A stretch of 64,000 bases of DNA, from contig NZ_JAAOTJ010000025.1 of NCBI RefSeq assembly GCF_011297335.1, positions 1 through 64,000 of the forward strand, in the 5' to 3' direction. The notes beneath the pieces were generated by a model, which saw only the letters and a list, made by a program, of their open reading frames with translations, searched no databases and was not told the DNA's origin. Within the stretch, counting starts at the first letter, position 1, and the number at the start of each line of letters is the position of its first letter. Below, one piece after another: positions 38,239 to 46,273 of the stretch. The position numbers were made by a program, and so were the translations under genes. This stretch comes from Catellatospora methionotrophica (lineage in GTDB: Bacteria > Actinomycetota > Actinomycetes > Mycobacteriales > Micromonosporaceae).

Positions 38239-39206
38239 CCGCGGCCGCGTCCGAGCGCGTCGCCGGGCAGGCGACCGCGCCGGAGCGGGCCGGGGGACAG
38301 GCCGCGCTGCGGCGGCTGCAGCTGCTGGTCAACCGCCGCCTGGACGGCCTGCTGCAGGGCGACTACCTGGGTCTGCTGCCCGGACCGGGCAGTGAGGCGG
38401 GGGAGTCGCGCGAATACCGGGCGGGCGACGACGTACGCCGGATGGACTGGCCGGTCACCGCCCGCACCACGGTGCCGCACGTCCGGCTGACCGTGGCCGA
38501 CCGGGAACTGGAGACCTGGCTGGCCGTGGACCTGTCGCCCAGCCTCGACTTCGGCACCGCCCGGATGCTCAAGCGCGACCTGGTGCTGGCGGCGACCGCG
38601 GCGATGACCCACCTGACCGTGCGCGGCGGCAACCGCGTCGGCGCGGTGATCAACGCCGGCGGCCCGGAACTGGTCCGCAGGCCCGCCCGCCCCGGCCGCC
38701 GCGAGGCGCAGGGCCTGCTGCGTACGGTGGCCCGCCTGATCGACGAGGGTGCGCCCGCGCGGGCCCGGCAGCGTCCCGCCGACAGCCTCGCCCCGCTGAT
38801 CGAGGCGCTGAACAGCCCGCCGCGCCGCCGGGGGCTGGCCGTGGTGATCTCGGACTTCCTCGACCCGCCCGAGCGCTGGGCCTGGCAGCTGCGCAAGCTC
38901 GCCACCCGGCACGAGGTGCTGGCCGTCGAGGTGCTCGACCCGTGCGAGCTGGAACTGCCCGCCGCCGGGGTGCTCGAACTGCGCGACCCGGAGACCGGCG
39001 CGCTGCACGAGGTGCAGACCGGCGACCGTGACCTGCGCCGCCGCTACGCCCAGGCCGCGCAGCAGCAGCGCGAGCTGATCGCCGACGCGGTGCGCACCGC
39101 CGGGGCACGGCGGGTACGGCTGCGCACCGACTCCGACTGGCTGCTCGACCTGGTGCGGTTCGTGGCCGCGCAACGACACCGCCGTTCCCGCGGGGGGAGC
39201 CGATGA
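38235..39206 (+). CDS. DUF58 domain protein
   Basis: 323 aa; its ATG overlaps the moxR stop (ATGA). The DUF58 core is visible: LPGPGSEAGESREYRAGDDV then RRMDWPVTARTT, the conserved RxYxxGDDxRxxDW-type motif, followed by a VWA-like fold with ETWLAVDLSPSLDFGTA (near residue 95). Partner of MoxR in the operon, and thought to be part of a stress or maturation module. Its stop overlaps the VWA gene start. Confidence 0.88.
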   Translation: MTAAASERVAGQATAPERAGGQAALRRLQLLVNRRLDGLLQGDYLGLLPGPGSEAGESREYRAGDDVRRMDWPVTARTTVPHVRLTVADRELETWLAVDLSPSLDFGTARMLKRDLVLAATAAMTHLTVRGGNRVGAVINAGGPELVRRPARPGRREAQGLLRTVARLIDEGAPARARQRPADSLAPLIEALNSPPRRRGLAVVISDFLDPPERWAWQLRKLATRHEVLAVEVLDPCELELPAAGVLELRDPETGALHEVQTGDRDLRRRYAQAAQQQRELIADAVRTAGARRVRLRTDSDWLLDLVRFVAAQRHRRSRGGSR

Positions 39207-40162
39207 TCCGTTTCCTGGATCCGATGTGGCTGCTGGCACTGATCCCGGTGCTGGCGCTGGCCGGGGCGTACGCCGCCCGGCACCTGCTGCGGCGGTTCCG
39301 CCGCGACACGGCGCTGCCGTTCGCGAACCTGGAACTGCTGCGCTCGCTGGTGCCCCGCGGGCTGGGCTGGCGGCGGCACGTGGCCGCCGGGCTGTTCCTG
39401 GCCGGGCTGTTCTCACTGGTGACGGCGCTGGCCCGGCCGTCGGTGGAGGTCGACGAGCCGCTGGAGCGGGCGACCATCATCCTGGCCATCGACGTGTCGC
39501 TGTCGATGCAGGCCGACGACGTGGAGCCGACCCGGATGCAGGCCGCGCAGGACGCGGCCAAGCAGTTCGTGCAGGAGCTTCCCACCTCGTACAACCTGGG
39601 CCTGGTGTCCTTCGCGAAGTCGGCCAACGTGCTGGTCTCGCCGGGCAAGGACCGGGAGGCGGTCAACGAGGCGATCGACGCGCTGGAACTGGCCGAGGCG
39701 ACGGCGACCGGCGAGGCGGTGTTCACCTCGCTCGACGCGATCAAGGCGGTGCCCGGAGCCGGGGCCGAGGGGCCGCCACCGGCGCGGATCGTGCTGCTGT
39801 CCGACGGCTACCGCACGTACGGCCGGGCGATCGAGGACGCGGCGGTCGCGGCGGTGGAGGCGAACGTGCCGGTGACCACGATCGCGTTCGGCACCGACGC
39901 GGGCATGGTCGACATCGCGGGCCAGTTGCAGCGGGTGCCGGTGGACCGGCAGGCCCTGGCCGAGCTGGCCGAGACTACCGGCGGTTTCTTCTACGAGGCG
40001 GCGTCGGCGGCCGAGTTGACCCAGGTGTACCAGGACATGGGCTCGTCGATCGGGCACAAGACGGTGCCCAAGGAGGTCTCGCAGTGGTTCGCGGCGGCGG
40101 CGCTGCTGCTGGGCCTGGGCGCGGGCGCGCTCAGCCTGCTGTGGACCTCGCGCCTGCCCTGA
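39203..40162 (+). CDS. VWA domain membrane protein, BatA-like
   Basis: 319 aa. A short N-terminal hydrophobic hairpin (PMWLLALIPVLALAGAYAA and HVAAGLFLAGLFSLVTALA) precedes a von Willebrand A domain with MIDAS-like DVSLSM (IILAIDVSLSMQADDV, near residue 95) and VLLSDGYRTYG. The C-terminal LLLGLGAGALSLLWTSRL is a final membrane span. BatA-type proteins work with MoxR and DUF58 proteins. A hairpin (40181-40234) follows the gene. Confidence 0.85.
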   Translation: MIRFLDPMWLLALIPVLALAGAYAARHLLRRFRRDTALPFANLELLRSLVPRGLGWRRHVAAGLFLAGLFSLVTALARPSVEVDEPLERATIILAIDVSLSMQADDVEPTRMQAAQDAAKQFVQELPTSYNLGLVSFAKSANVLVSPGKDREAVNEAIDALELAEATATGEAVFTSLDAIKAVPGAGAEGPPPARIVLLSDGYRTYGRAIEDAAVAAVEANVPVTTIAFGTDAGMVDIAGQLQRVPVDRQALAELAETTGGFFYEAASAAELTQVYQDMGSSIGHKTVPKEVSQWFAAAALLLGLGAGALSLLWTSRLP

Positions 40163-40180
40163 CGTGGGCAGGAGACGCTT

Positions 40181-40234
40181 GCTCTGCACCCGTCCGCGCA
40201 ACCGTCTGAGGTGTTGCGCGGGCGGGTGCAGAGC
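40181..40234. repeat. Family E intergenic inverted repeat
   Basis: Arms 40181-40202 and 40213-40234 pair over 22 bases with one mismatch; spacer ten bases. The arm reads GCTCTGCACCC at its start. It lies 19 bases after the VWA stop and may terminate it. Only one copy is seen in the window. Confidence 0.7.
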
Positions 40235-40288
40235 ACACGCGGGTGGGTATGGCGCACCGGCGGCGTTGCGGGCGCGCACTGCCGGGGC

Positions 40289-40369
40289 TCAGCGGCTGAC
40301 CAGCAGGAAGATGGCTCCGACCCAGGTCGCGGCGAGGGTGAAGCCCAGCGGGGCGAGGTAACGGCTCAT
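40289..40369 (-). CDS. 26-aa membrane microprotein
   Basis: MSRYLAPLGFTLAATWVGAI then FLLVSR, one hydrophobic span with a basic end at each side. The ATG at 40369 is preceded by CCGGAGCC, a good ribosome binding site. It sits alone on the minus strand between the VWA gene and fabG, and may be on the same transcript as the 18-aa ORF 158 bases upstream. No family recognised; similar 26-30 aa small membrane proteins act as stress or transporter regulators in other bacteria, but that is not shown here. Confidence 0.55.
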   Translation of the reverse strand: MSRYLAPLGFTLAATWVGAIFLLVSR

Positions 40370-40526
40370 GACGGCTCCGGTGACTGTGTTGTGCAGGCAA
40401 CTACAGGGACACGCGGGTGTGAGTCATGACCAGGTCAAGGCGCAGGCCTCCCAGCCGGTGGAAGACGCACCGGCTCGGTTTTGGCGGGAGGACGCGCGGG
40501 AATGCGAGGCAGGTCAGGCGCAGGAG

Positions 40527-40583
40527 TCAGCGCGCGACGGCTCGCGGGACCCGGCCATGACTCGGAGGATCGCTATCTCGCAT
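40527..40583 (-). CDS. 18-aa leader-type ORF with extended Shine-Dalgarno
   Basis: Frame reading MRDSDPPSHGRVPRAVAR and stop. It is preceded by TAAGGAGGTGATCGCT, a near-perfect complement of the 16S rRNA 3' end, with eight bases to the ATG at 40583. A TATGAT -10 element lies about 45 bases upstream on the same strand. It looks like a short leader peptide for the 26-aa microprotein gene further on. Translation is supported only by the ribosome binding site. Confidence 0.4.
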   Translation of the reverse strand: MRDSDPPSHGRVPRAVAR

Positions 40584-40627
40584 AGCGATCACCTCCTTAG
40601 GCCGAATTCCAGCTCGCAAACGTCGTG

Positions 40628-40633
40628 ATCATA
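40628..40633 (-). promoter_or_regulatory. Putative -10 element TATGAT for the microprotein transcript
   Basis: On the minus strand, 45 bases upstream of the 18-aa ORF start. No strong -35 hexamer is seen at 16-18 bases distance, so an alternative sigma factor or extended -10 use is possible. Confidence 0.3.
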
Positions 40634-40727
40634 CCGTATGGGCGATGGTGGACCGCATCAGCCGTACCGGCAGGGTTTCCGTGTCCACCCGACCGAGTCG
40701 TTTGGCGGACCTCCACAAAGATTATAG

Positions 40728-41528
<801 letters not shown>

Positions 41529-41679
41529 CCCCTGACGCGGTCGACCATGAACTTCTGGCCGCCGGTGGGGAGTCCACGGCGGTCCGCCGTCCAGGCGGTC
41601 GCCGGGACGAGCCACTGGCGGAGTGCGGGGCGGCGGGTCGCCACCCCTGCACCGTGATCATCGAATTAAGGGAGTAGAC

Positions 41680-42441
41680 GTGCTGCTGGAAGGTAAGCGC
41701 ATCCTGGTCACGGGTGTGATCACGGAGCAGTCGATCGCGTTCAACGTGGCGAAGATCGCGCAGGAGCAGGGCGCGACGGTCGTGCTGACGGGGTTCGGGC
41801 GGATGTCGCTGGTCGAGCGGATCGCCAAGCGCCTGCCCGTCACCGCGCCCGTGATCGAGCTGGACGCGACGAACCCGGAGCAGCTGGCGGCCCTGGCCGA
41901 CAACGTGCGCGGGTACGTCGACGGGCTCGACGGCGTCGTGCACTCGATCGGCTTCGCCCCGGCCACCGCGCTGGGCGGCACGTTCCTGCAGACCCCGTGG
42001 GAGGACGTGGCCACGGCGCTGCACGTGTCCACCTACTCCTACAAGGCGCTGGCCATGGCCACCCTGCCGCTCATGCCGAACGGCGGCTCGATCGTCGGGC
42101 TGACCTTCGACGCGACCGTGGCCTGGCCGGTGTACGACTGGATGGGCGTGGCCAAGGCCGGGCTGGAGTCGGCCTCGCGCTACCTCGCCAACTACCTGGG
42201 CGACCAGGGCATCCGCAGCAACCTGGTCTCGGCCGGCCCGCTGCGCACGATGGCCGCCAAGTCGATCCCGGGCTTCGAGAAGTTCGAGGAGTCCTGGTCC
42301 GAGCGCGCCCCGCTGGGCTGGAACCTCACCGACACCGCCCCGACGGCCAAAGCCGTCTGCGCCCTGCTCTCCGACTGGTTCCCCGCCACCACCGGCGAGA
42401 TCATCCACGTCGACGGCGGCTACCACGCGCTCGGCGCCTAG
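41680..42441 (+). CDS. inhA: Enoyl-ACP reductase (InhA-type)
   Basis: 253 aa from the GTG at 41680 with AAGGGAG upstream. Clear InhA traits: VTGVITEQSIAFNVAKIAQE (NADH binding), HSIGFAP with Ser89, and YDWMGVAKAGLES with the catalytic Tyr152-x6-Lys159 pair, plus RSNLVSAGPLRT. It performs the last, NADH-dependent reduction in fatty acid elongation. A short gap (151 bases) separates it from fabG, so there may be a separate weak promoter. A family A hairpin follows before hemH. Confidence 0.94.
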   Translation: MLLEGKRILVTGVITEQSIAFNVAKIAQEQGATVVLTGFGRMSLVERIAKRLPVTAPVIELDATNPEQLAALADNVRGYVDGLDGVVHSIGFAPATALGGTFLQTPWEDVATALHVSTYSYKALAMATLPLMPNGGSIVGLTFDATVAWPVYDWMGVAKAGLESASRYLANYLGDQGIRSNLVSAGPLRTMAAKSIPGFEKFEESWSERAPLGWNLTDTAPTAKAVCALLSDWFPATTGEIIHVDGGYHALGA

Positions 42442-42488
42442 CCCCCCACCTGCCGCAACTCTTAAACAGTCGCGCGCACCGGCACACT

Positions 42489-42523
42489 CTCAGGCCGCAA
42501 CTCCATAAGAGTTGCGGCCTGAG
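42489..42523. repeat. Family A intergenic inverted repeat, copy 3
   Basis: Perfect 15-bp arms (42489-42503 and 42509-42523) with a five-base loop, containing CCGCAACTC. A partial outer element CCGCAACTCTTAAAC is present at 42453-42467, matching the other family A copies, so this copy seems rearranged. Located between inhA and hemH. Confidence 0.7.
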
Positions 42524-42580
42524 TGGTGACCGGGGTGGGCGATGTGTGGGCCCTTCGGGCGGGGTTCTAGCCTTTTACGC

Positions 42581-43621
42581 ATGTACGACGCCTTCCTGCT
42601 GTTGTCGTTCGGCGGACCGGAGCACCCGGACGAAGTGCTGCCCTTCCTGCACAACGTGACGCGCGGCCGCGGCGTGCCCCCGGAGCGGCTGGCCGAGGTC
42701 GCCGAGCACTACCTGCGCTTCGGCGGGGTGTCGCCGATCAACGAGCAGTGCCGCGAGCTGGTCGCCGCGATCCGCGCCGACTTCGCCGCCAACGCGCTCG
42801 ACCTGCCGGTGTACTGGGGCAACCGGAACTGGCGGCCGATGCTCGCCGACACCCTGGCCCAGATGCGCGACCACGGCATCGAGCGCGCGGTGGCCCTGGC
42901 GACCAGCGCGTACGGGTCGTACTCGTCGTGCCGGCAGTACCTGCAGGACATCTCGTCGGCGCGGGCCGCGGTCGGGCCGCGTGCCCCGCTCGTGGACAAG
43001 CTGCGCCACTTCCACGACCACCCGGGGTTCGTCGAGCCGTTCGCCGACGCGGTCACCGCGGCGTTGTCGACGCTCGACGCGACCCAGCACGAGACGACCC
43101 GGCTGGTGTTCACCGCGCACTCGATCCCGGTCGCCATGGCCGAGACGGCCGGGCCGACCGGCGGGCGCTACGAGGCGCAGCTGCGCGAGACCGGGCGGCT
43201 GGTCGCCGAACGCGGCGCGCCCGGCCTGGCCTGGGACCTGGTCTGGCAGAGCCGCTCGGGCGCCCCGCACGTGCCGTGGCTGGAGCCCGACGTCAACGAC
43301 CATCTGGAGACGCTGGCCAAGGAGGGGGTGACCCAGGTGGTGGTGAGCCCGATCGGGTTCGTCTCCGACCACCTGGAGGTGCTGTGGGACCTCGACGAGG
43401 AGGCCGCGGCGACGGCCCGGCGGCTGGGCCTGGGATTCGCCCGCGCGGGCACGCCGGGAGCCGACCCGCGGTTCGTGGCGATGGTGCGCGATCTCGTGCT
43501 GGAGCGCATGGCACCAGGCGGCCGGGAGCGGACCGCGCTCGGTAGGCTCGAACACTGGGATGTCTGTGCGAGCAACTGCTGCCCGCCGCCGGTGCGCAGC
43601 AACAGAGAGGGAACCCGATGA
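42581..43621 (+). CDS. hemH: Ferrochelatase (coproporphyrin type)
   Basis: 346 aa from the ATG at 42581. It inserts iron into a porphyrin, in Actinobacteria into coproporphyrin III. Visible: LLSFGGPEHPDEVLPFL at the start, SAYGSYSSCRQYLQDI with an internal Cys, VFTAHSIPVAMAE (catalytic His) and VVVSPIGFVSDHLEVLWDLD. The C-terminus WDVCASNCCPPP carries three clustered cysteines that, with the internal Cys, would bind the [2Fe-2S] cluster known from mycobacterial ferrochelatase. No ribosome binding site is seen; a TAGCCT element close upstream suggests a leaderless message. Its stop overlaps the next start. Confidence 0.93.
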   Translation: MYDAFLLLSFGGPEHPDEVLPFLHNVTRGRGVPPERLAEVAEHYLRFGGVSPINEQCRELVAAIRADFAANALDLPVYWGNRNWRPMLADTLAQMRDHGIERAVALATSAYGSYSSCRQYLQDISSARAAVGPRAPLVDKLRHFHDHPGFVEPFADAVTAALSTLDATQHETTRLVFTAHSIPVAMAETAGPTGGRYEAQLRETGRLVAERGAPGLAWDLVWQSRSGAPHVPWLEPDVNDHLETLAKEGVTQVVVSPIGFVSDHLEVLWDLDEEAAATARRLGLGFARAGTPGADPRFVAMVRDLVLERMAPGGRERTALGRLEHWDVCASNCCPPPVRSNREGTR

Positions 43622-44433
43622 CCGACCGCAAGCCGATCGCCGCCTGGTTGACCGACATGGACGGCGTACTGGTCCACGAGGGTGAGCCGGTGCCCGGCGC
43701 GACGGAGTTCATCGGCCGGCTGCGGGCCTCTGGGCTGCCGTTCCTGGTGCTCACCAACAACTCCATCTACACCCCGCGCGACCTGCACGCGCGCCTGACC
43801 CGGCTGGGCTTCGACCTGCCGGAGTCGGCGATCTGGACCTCGGCGCTGGCCACCGCGCAGTTCCTGGCCGACCAGCGGCCGGGCGGCACGGCGTACGTCA
43901 TCGGCGAGGCGGGCCTGACCACGGCGCTGCACGCGGCGGGCTACATCATGACCGACTACGAGCCGGACTACGTGGTGCTGGGCGAGACCCGCAACTACAG
44001 CTTCGAGGCGATCACCACGGCGATCCGCCTGATCAACAAGGGCGCGCGGTTCATCTGCACCAATCCCGACGCGACCGGACCGTCCAACGAGGGCGCGCTG
44101 CCCGCCGCGGGCTCGGTCGCGGCGCTGATCACCAAGGCCACCGGCATCGAGCCGTACTTCGTGGGCAAGCCGAATCCGATGATGATGCGCTCGGCGCTCA
44201 ACAAGATCGGCGCGCATTCGGAGTCGGCCGCGATGATCGGCGACCGGATGGACACCGACGTGCTGTGCGGCCTGGAGGCCGGGCTGCACACGATCCTGGT
44301 GCTCACCGGCATCGCCACCAAGGCCGATGTGGAGCGCCACCCGTACCGCCCGTCCCGGGTCATCAACTCCGTCGCCGACCTGATCGACGAGGTCCAGCCG
44401 ATCGAGCAACCCACCGAACCCCAGCCCGCCTGA
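43618..44433 (+). CDS. HAD-IIA family phosphatase, NagD-like
   Basis: 271 aa; its ATG overlaps the hemH stop (ATGA). HAD motifs: WLTDMDGVLVHEG (residues ~10-22), LTNNS (~44), a Lys in GKPNPMMMRSALN, and MIGDRMDTDVLCGLEAGL. The class IIA cap between motifs II and III fits. Substrate is unknown; candidates are sugar phosphates, nucleotides or phosphoglycolate. Coupling to hemH suggests co-expression, not necessarily a shared pathway. Confidence 0.9.
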   Translation: MTDRKPIAAWLTDMDGVLVHEGEPVPGATEFIGRLRASGLPFLVLTNNSIYTPRDLHARLTRLGFDLPESAIWTSALATAQFLADQRPGGTAYVIGEAGLTTALHAAGYIMTDYEPDYVVLGETRNYSFEAITTAIRLINKGARFICTNPDATGPSNEGALPAAGSVAALITKATGIEPYFVGKPNPMMMRSALNKIGAHSESAAMIGDRMDTDVLCGLEAGLHTILVLTGIATKADVERHPYRPSRVINSVADLIDEVQPIEQPTEPQPA

Positions 44434-44472
44434 CCCCGGCCACCTGGTCCCGCCCCACCCCTGTTTCGCATC

Positions 44473-44531
44473 GACGCTGGCCTATCACATCGAAAAATCG
44501 GCGCTCATTTTCGATGTGATAGGCCAGCGTC
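44473..44531. repeat. Family C intergenic inverted repeat, copy 1
   Basis: Perfect 24-bp arms (44473-44496 and 44508-44531) with an 11-base spacer; outer arm GACGCTGGCCTATC. Lies between two convergent genes (44433 and 44549) and is probably their bidirectional terminator. Copy 2 is at 62199-62257. Confidence 0.8.
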
Positions 44532-44548
44532 TATTGGAAAAGCGGGGG

Positions 44549-45331
44549 TCAGCTCTCGAAGGGGGCGTTGCAGGCGGCCATGAGGGCGGCTCGGCAGGCG
44601 CCGGCGAGGGGGCGCAGGGCGTCGTCGCGCTGCTGGGCCTCGAAGCTGTTCAGCGCCCCGCCCGGCGCGGCCTGCCCAGCCAGGCTCAGCACCCGGTCGA
44701 GGACGCAGGCGCGGGCGTAGAGCCGCCGGGCCCTCGGGTCGTAGCCCGGGGGCAGGTCGGTCTCGGCGTCGGGTTTGCGCAGGGCCTGCAGCGCCCCGGC
44801 CAGCTCGGGACGCCACTGCGCGACGTCCAGGCGTACCAGCCGGGTGGTGGTCTCGGTCAGCGCCAGGCTCAGCGCGCCGTCGGCCTCGCGCACCCCCGGC
44901 AGCAGCGCGCTCGGGGCTTCGGGCAGCTCGAACGCCCGCCACAGCACCGTGGTGAAGGTGACGCCGGAACCGGACGTGTGCTGCCGGGTCTCCGGCACCA
45001 GGCCGAGCCGGCAGGCGACCACGCCCTCGCCGCTGACCAGGGCGTGGCTCGTGAACGGGCCGGGGCCGGGCAGGCCGCGCGGGTCGCCGGGCACGGGCAG
45101 CACCAGCCGGATCTCGTCGGGGTGCAGCTTGGCCAGCGCGGGCAGCGCCTCGCGCAGCTCGACCTCCTCGCGCCACTGGCCGGGAAGGTCGCGCACATGC
45201 TGCTCCTCCTCGGCGGTCAGGTCGTCGAGGATCTCGTCGAAGGACACCAGTCCGGCGCGCCAGGCCCGGGTCCACGCGACGAAGCGGGCGGACCGGCGCG
45301 TGGTCAGGGTCTCCTGCGCTGCGGGGGACAT
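44549..45331 (-). CDS. Conserved hypothetical protein, 260 aa
   Basis: Soluble alpha/beta protein without known motifs. Visible segments: ARFVAWTRAWRAGLVSFDEI and LDDLTAEEEQHVRDLPGQW near the start (acidic helices), then LRLVLPVPGDPRGLPGPGPF and GVVACRLGLVPETRQHTSGS. It is close to a group of conserved actinobacterial proteins, but I do not recognise a family. It lies divergent from the DUF3097 gene. Confidence 0.7.
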   Translation of the reverse strand: MSPAAQETLTTRRSARFVAWTRAWRAGLVSFDEILDDLTAEEEQHVRDLPGQWREEVELREALPALAKLHPDEIRLVLPVPGDPRGLPGPGPFTSHALVSGEGVVACRLGLVPETRQHTSGSGVTFTTVLWRAFELPEAPSALLPGVREADGALSLALTETTTRLVRLDVAQWRPELAGALQALRKPDAETDLPPGYDPRARRLYARACVLDRVLSLAGQAAPGGALNSFEAQQRDDALRPLAGACRAALMAACNAPFES

Positions 45332-45421
45332 GCCGACCAGGGTACGTGCTGTTCCCGGGGTTTGTCCCGGACCGGCGCGTCATTGAGCGCATGACGCGCG
45401 CGCGGACTAGGGTGCCGTCGC

Positions 45422-46237
45422 ATGCGCTACAGCGATGATGTGCTCGATTCCTTCGACCGCCGCAAGCCCCACCGGGTGACCCCCGAACATGATGCTGAGC
45501 TGGGCATGGTCGTCGAGGACGCGGGCAGCGGCTTCTGCGGTGAGATCGTGGGCTTCGAGTACGGCGCGGTGACCCTGGAGGACCGCCACGGCCGCCGCAG
45601 GCACTTCCCCCTCGAACCCGCCGCCTTCCTACTGGATGGGACGGTGGTCACGCTGCGCCGCCCGCAGCCGTCCGCCACCCCCGCCCGGCCGCGCCGCACC
45701 GCGTCCGGATCGGTCGCCGCCGCGCCGACCCGCGCCCAGGTCGCCCGCGCGGGCCGGATCTGGGTCGAGGGCCTGCACGACGCCGAGCTGCTGGAACGGA
45801 TCTGGGGCGACGACCTGCGCGGCGAGGCGATCGTGGTGGAGCCGCTGCACGGCGTCGACGACCTGCCCGCCGCGGTGCGCGAGTTCGCACCCGGCCCCGG
45901 CAGGCGGCTGGGGGTGCTGGTGGACCACCTGGTCAGCGGCACCAAGGAGGCCCGCCTGGCGCAGGCCGTGGACAGCCCGCACTGCCTGATCGCCGGACAC
46001 CCCTACGTGGACGTCTGGCAGGCGGTCAAGCCGTCGCGGCTGGGCATGGAGGAGTGGCCCGTCGTGCCGCGCGGGCACCCGTGGAAGGAGGGCATCTGCG
46101 CCGCGCTCGGCGTCGGGGAGCCGGCGCTGTTCTGGCGGCGGCTGCTGTCGCGCGTGGACAGCTACCACGACCTGGAGACGCCACTGGTCAACTCGGTGGA
46201 GCGGCTCATCGACTTCGTGACCGCGCCGCAGGAGTAG
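45422..46237 (+). CDS. DUF3097 domain protein
   Basis: 271 aa, with ATG at 45422. N-terminal small beta domain (EHDAELGMVVEDAGSGFCGE then IVGFEYGAVTLEDRHGRRRH) and a C-terminal domain with RIWVEGLHDAELLERIWGDD and LGVLVDHLVSGTKEARLAQA, features of DUF3097, an actinobacteria-specific protein related to primase-like Toprim folds. The 3' end is followed by two more in-frame copies of an 18-bp unit that encodes the last residues plus stop (46219-46272). Confidence 0.82.
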   Translation: MRYSDDVLDSFDRRKPHRVTPEHDAELGMVVEDAGSGFCGEIVGFEYGAVTLEDRHGRRRHFPLEPAAFLLDGTVVTLRRPQPSATPARPRRTASGSVAAAPTRAQVARAGRIWVEGLHDAELLERIWGDDLRGEAIVVEPLHGVDDLPAAVREFAPGPGRRLGVLVDHLVSGTKEARLAQAVDSPHCLIAGHPYVDVWQAVKPSRLGMEEWPVVPRGHPWKEGICAALGVGEPALFWRRLLSRVDSYHDLETPLVNSVERLIDFVTAPQE

Positions 46238-46272
46238 ACCGCGCCACAGGAGTAGACCGCGCCGCAGGAGTG
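46219..46272. repeat. 18-bp tandem repeat covering the DUF3097 stop
   Basis: Three consecutive copies (46219-46236, 46237-46254, 46255-46272) of GACCGCGCCGCAGGAGTA, with one change in copy 2 and one in copy 3. In the DUF3097 frame (one base later) each encodes Thr-Ala-Pro-Gln-Glu-stop, so the stop codon is duplicated in tandem and the end of the gene on the minus side is nearby. Confidence 0.85.
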
Positions 46273-46273
46273 G

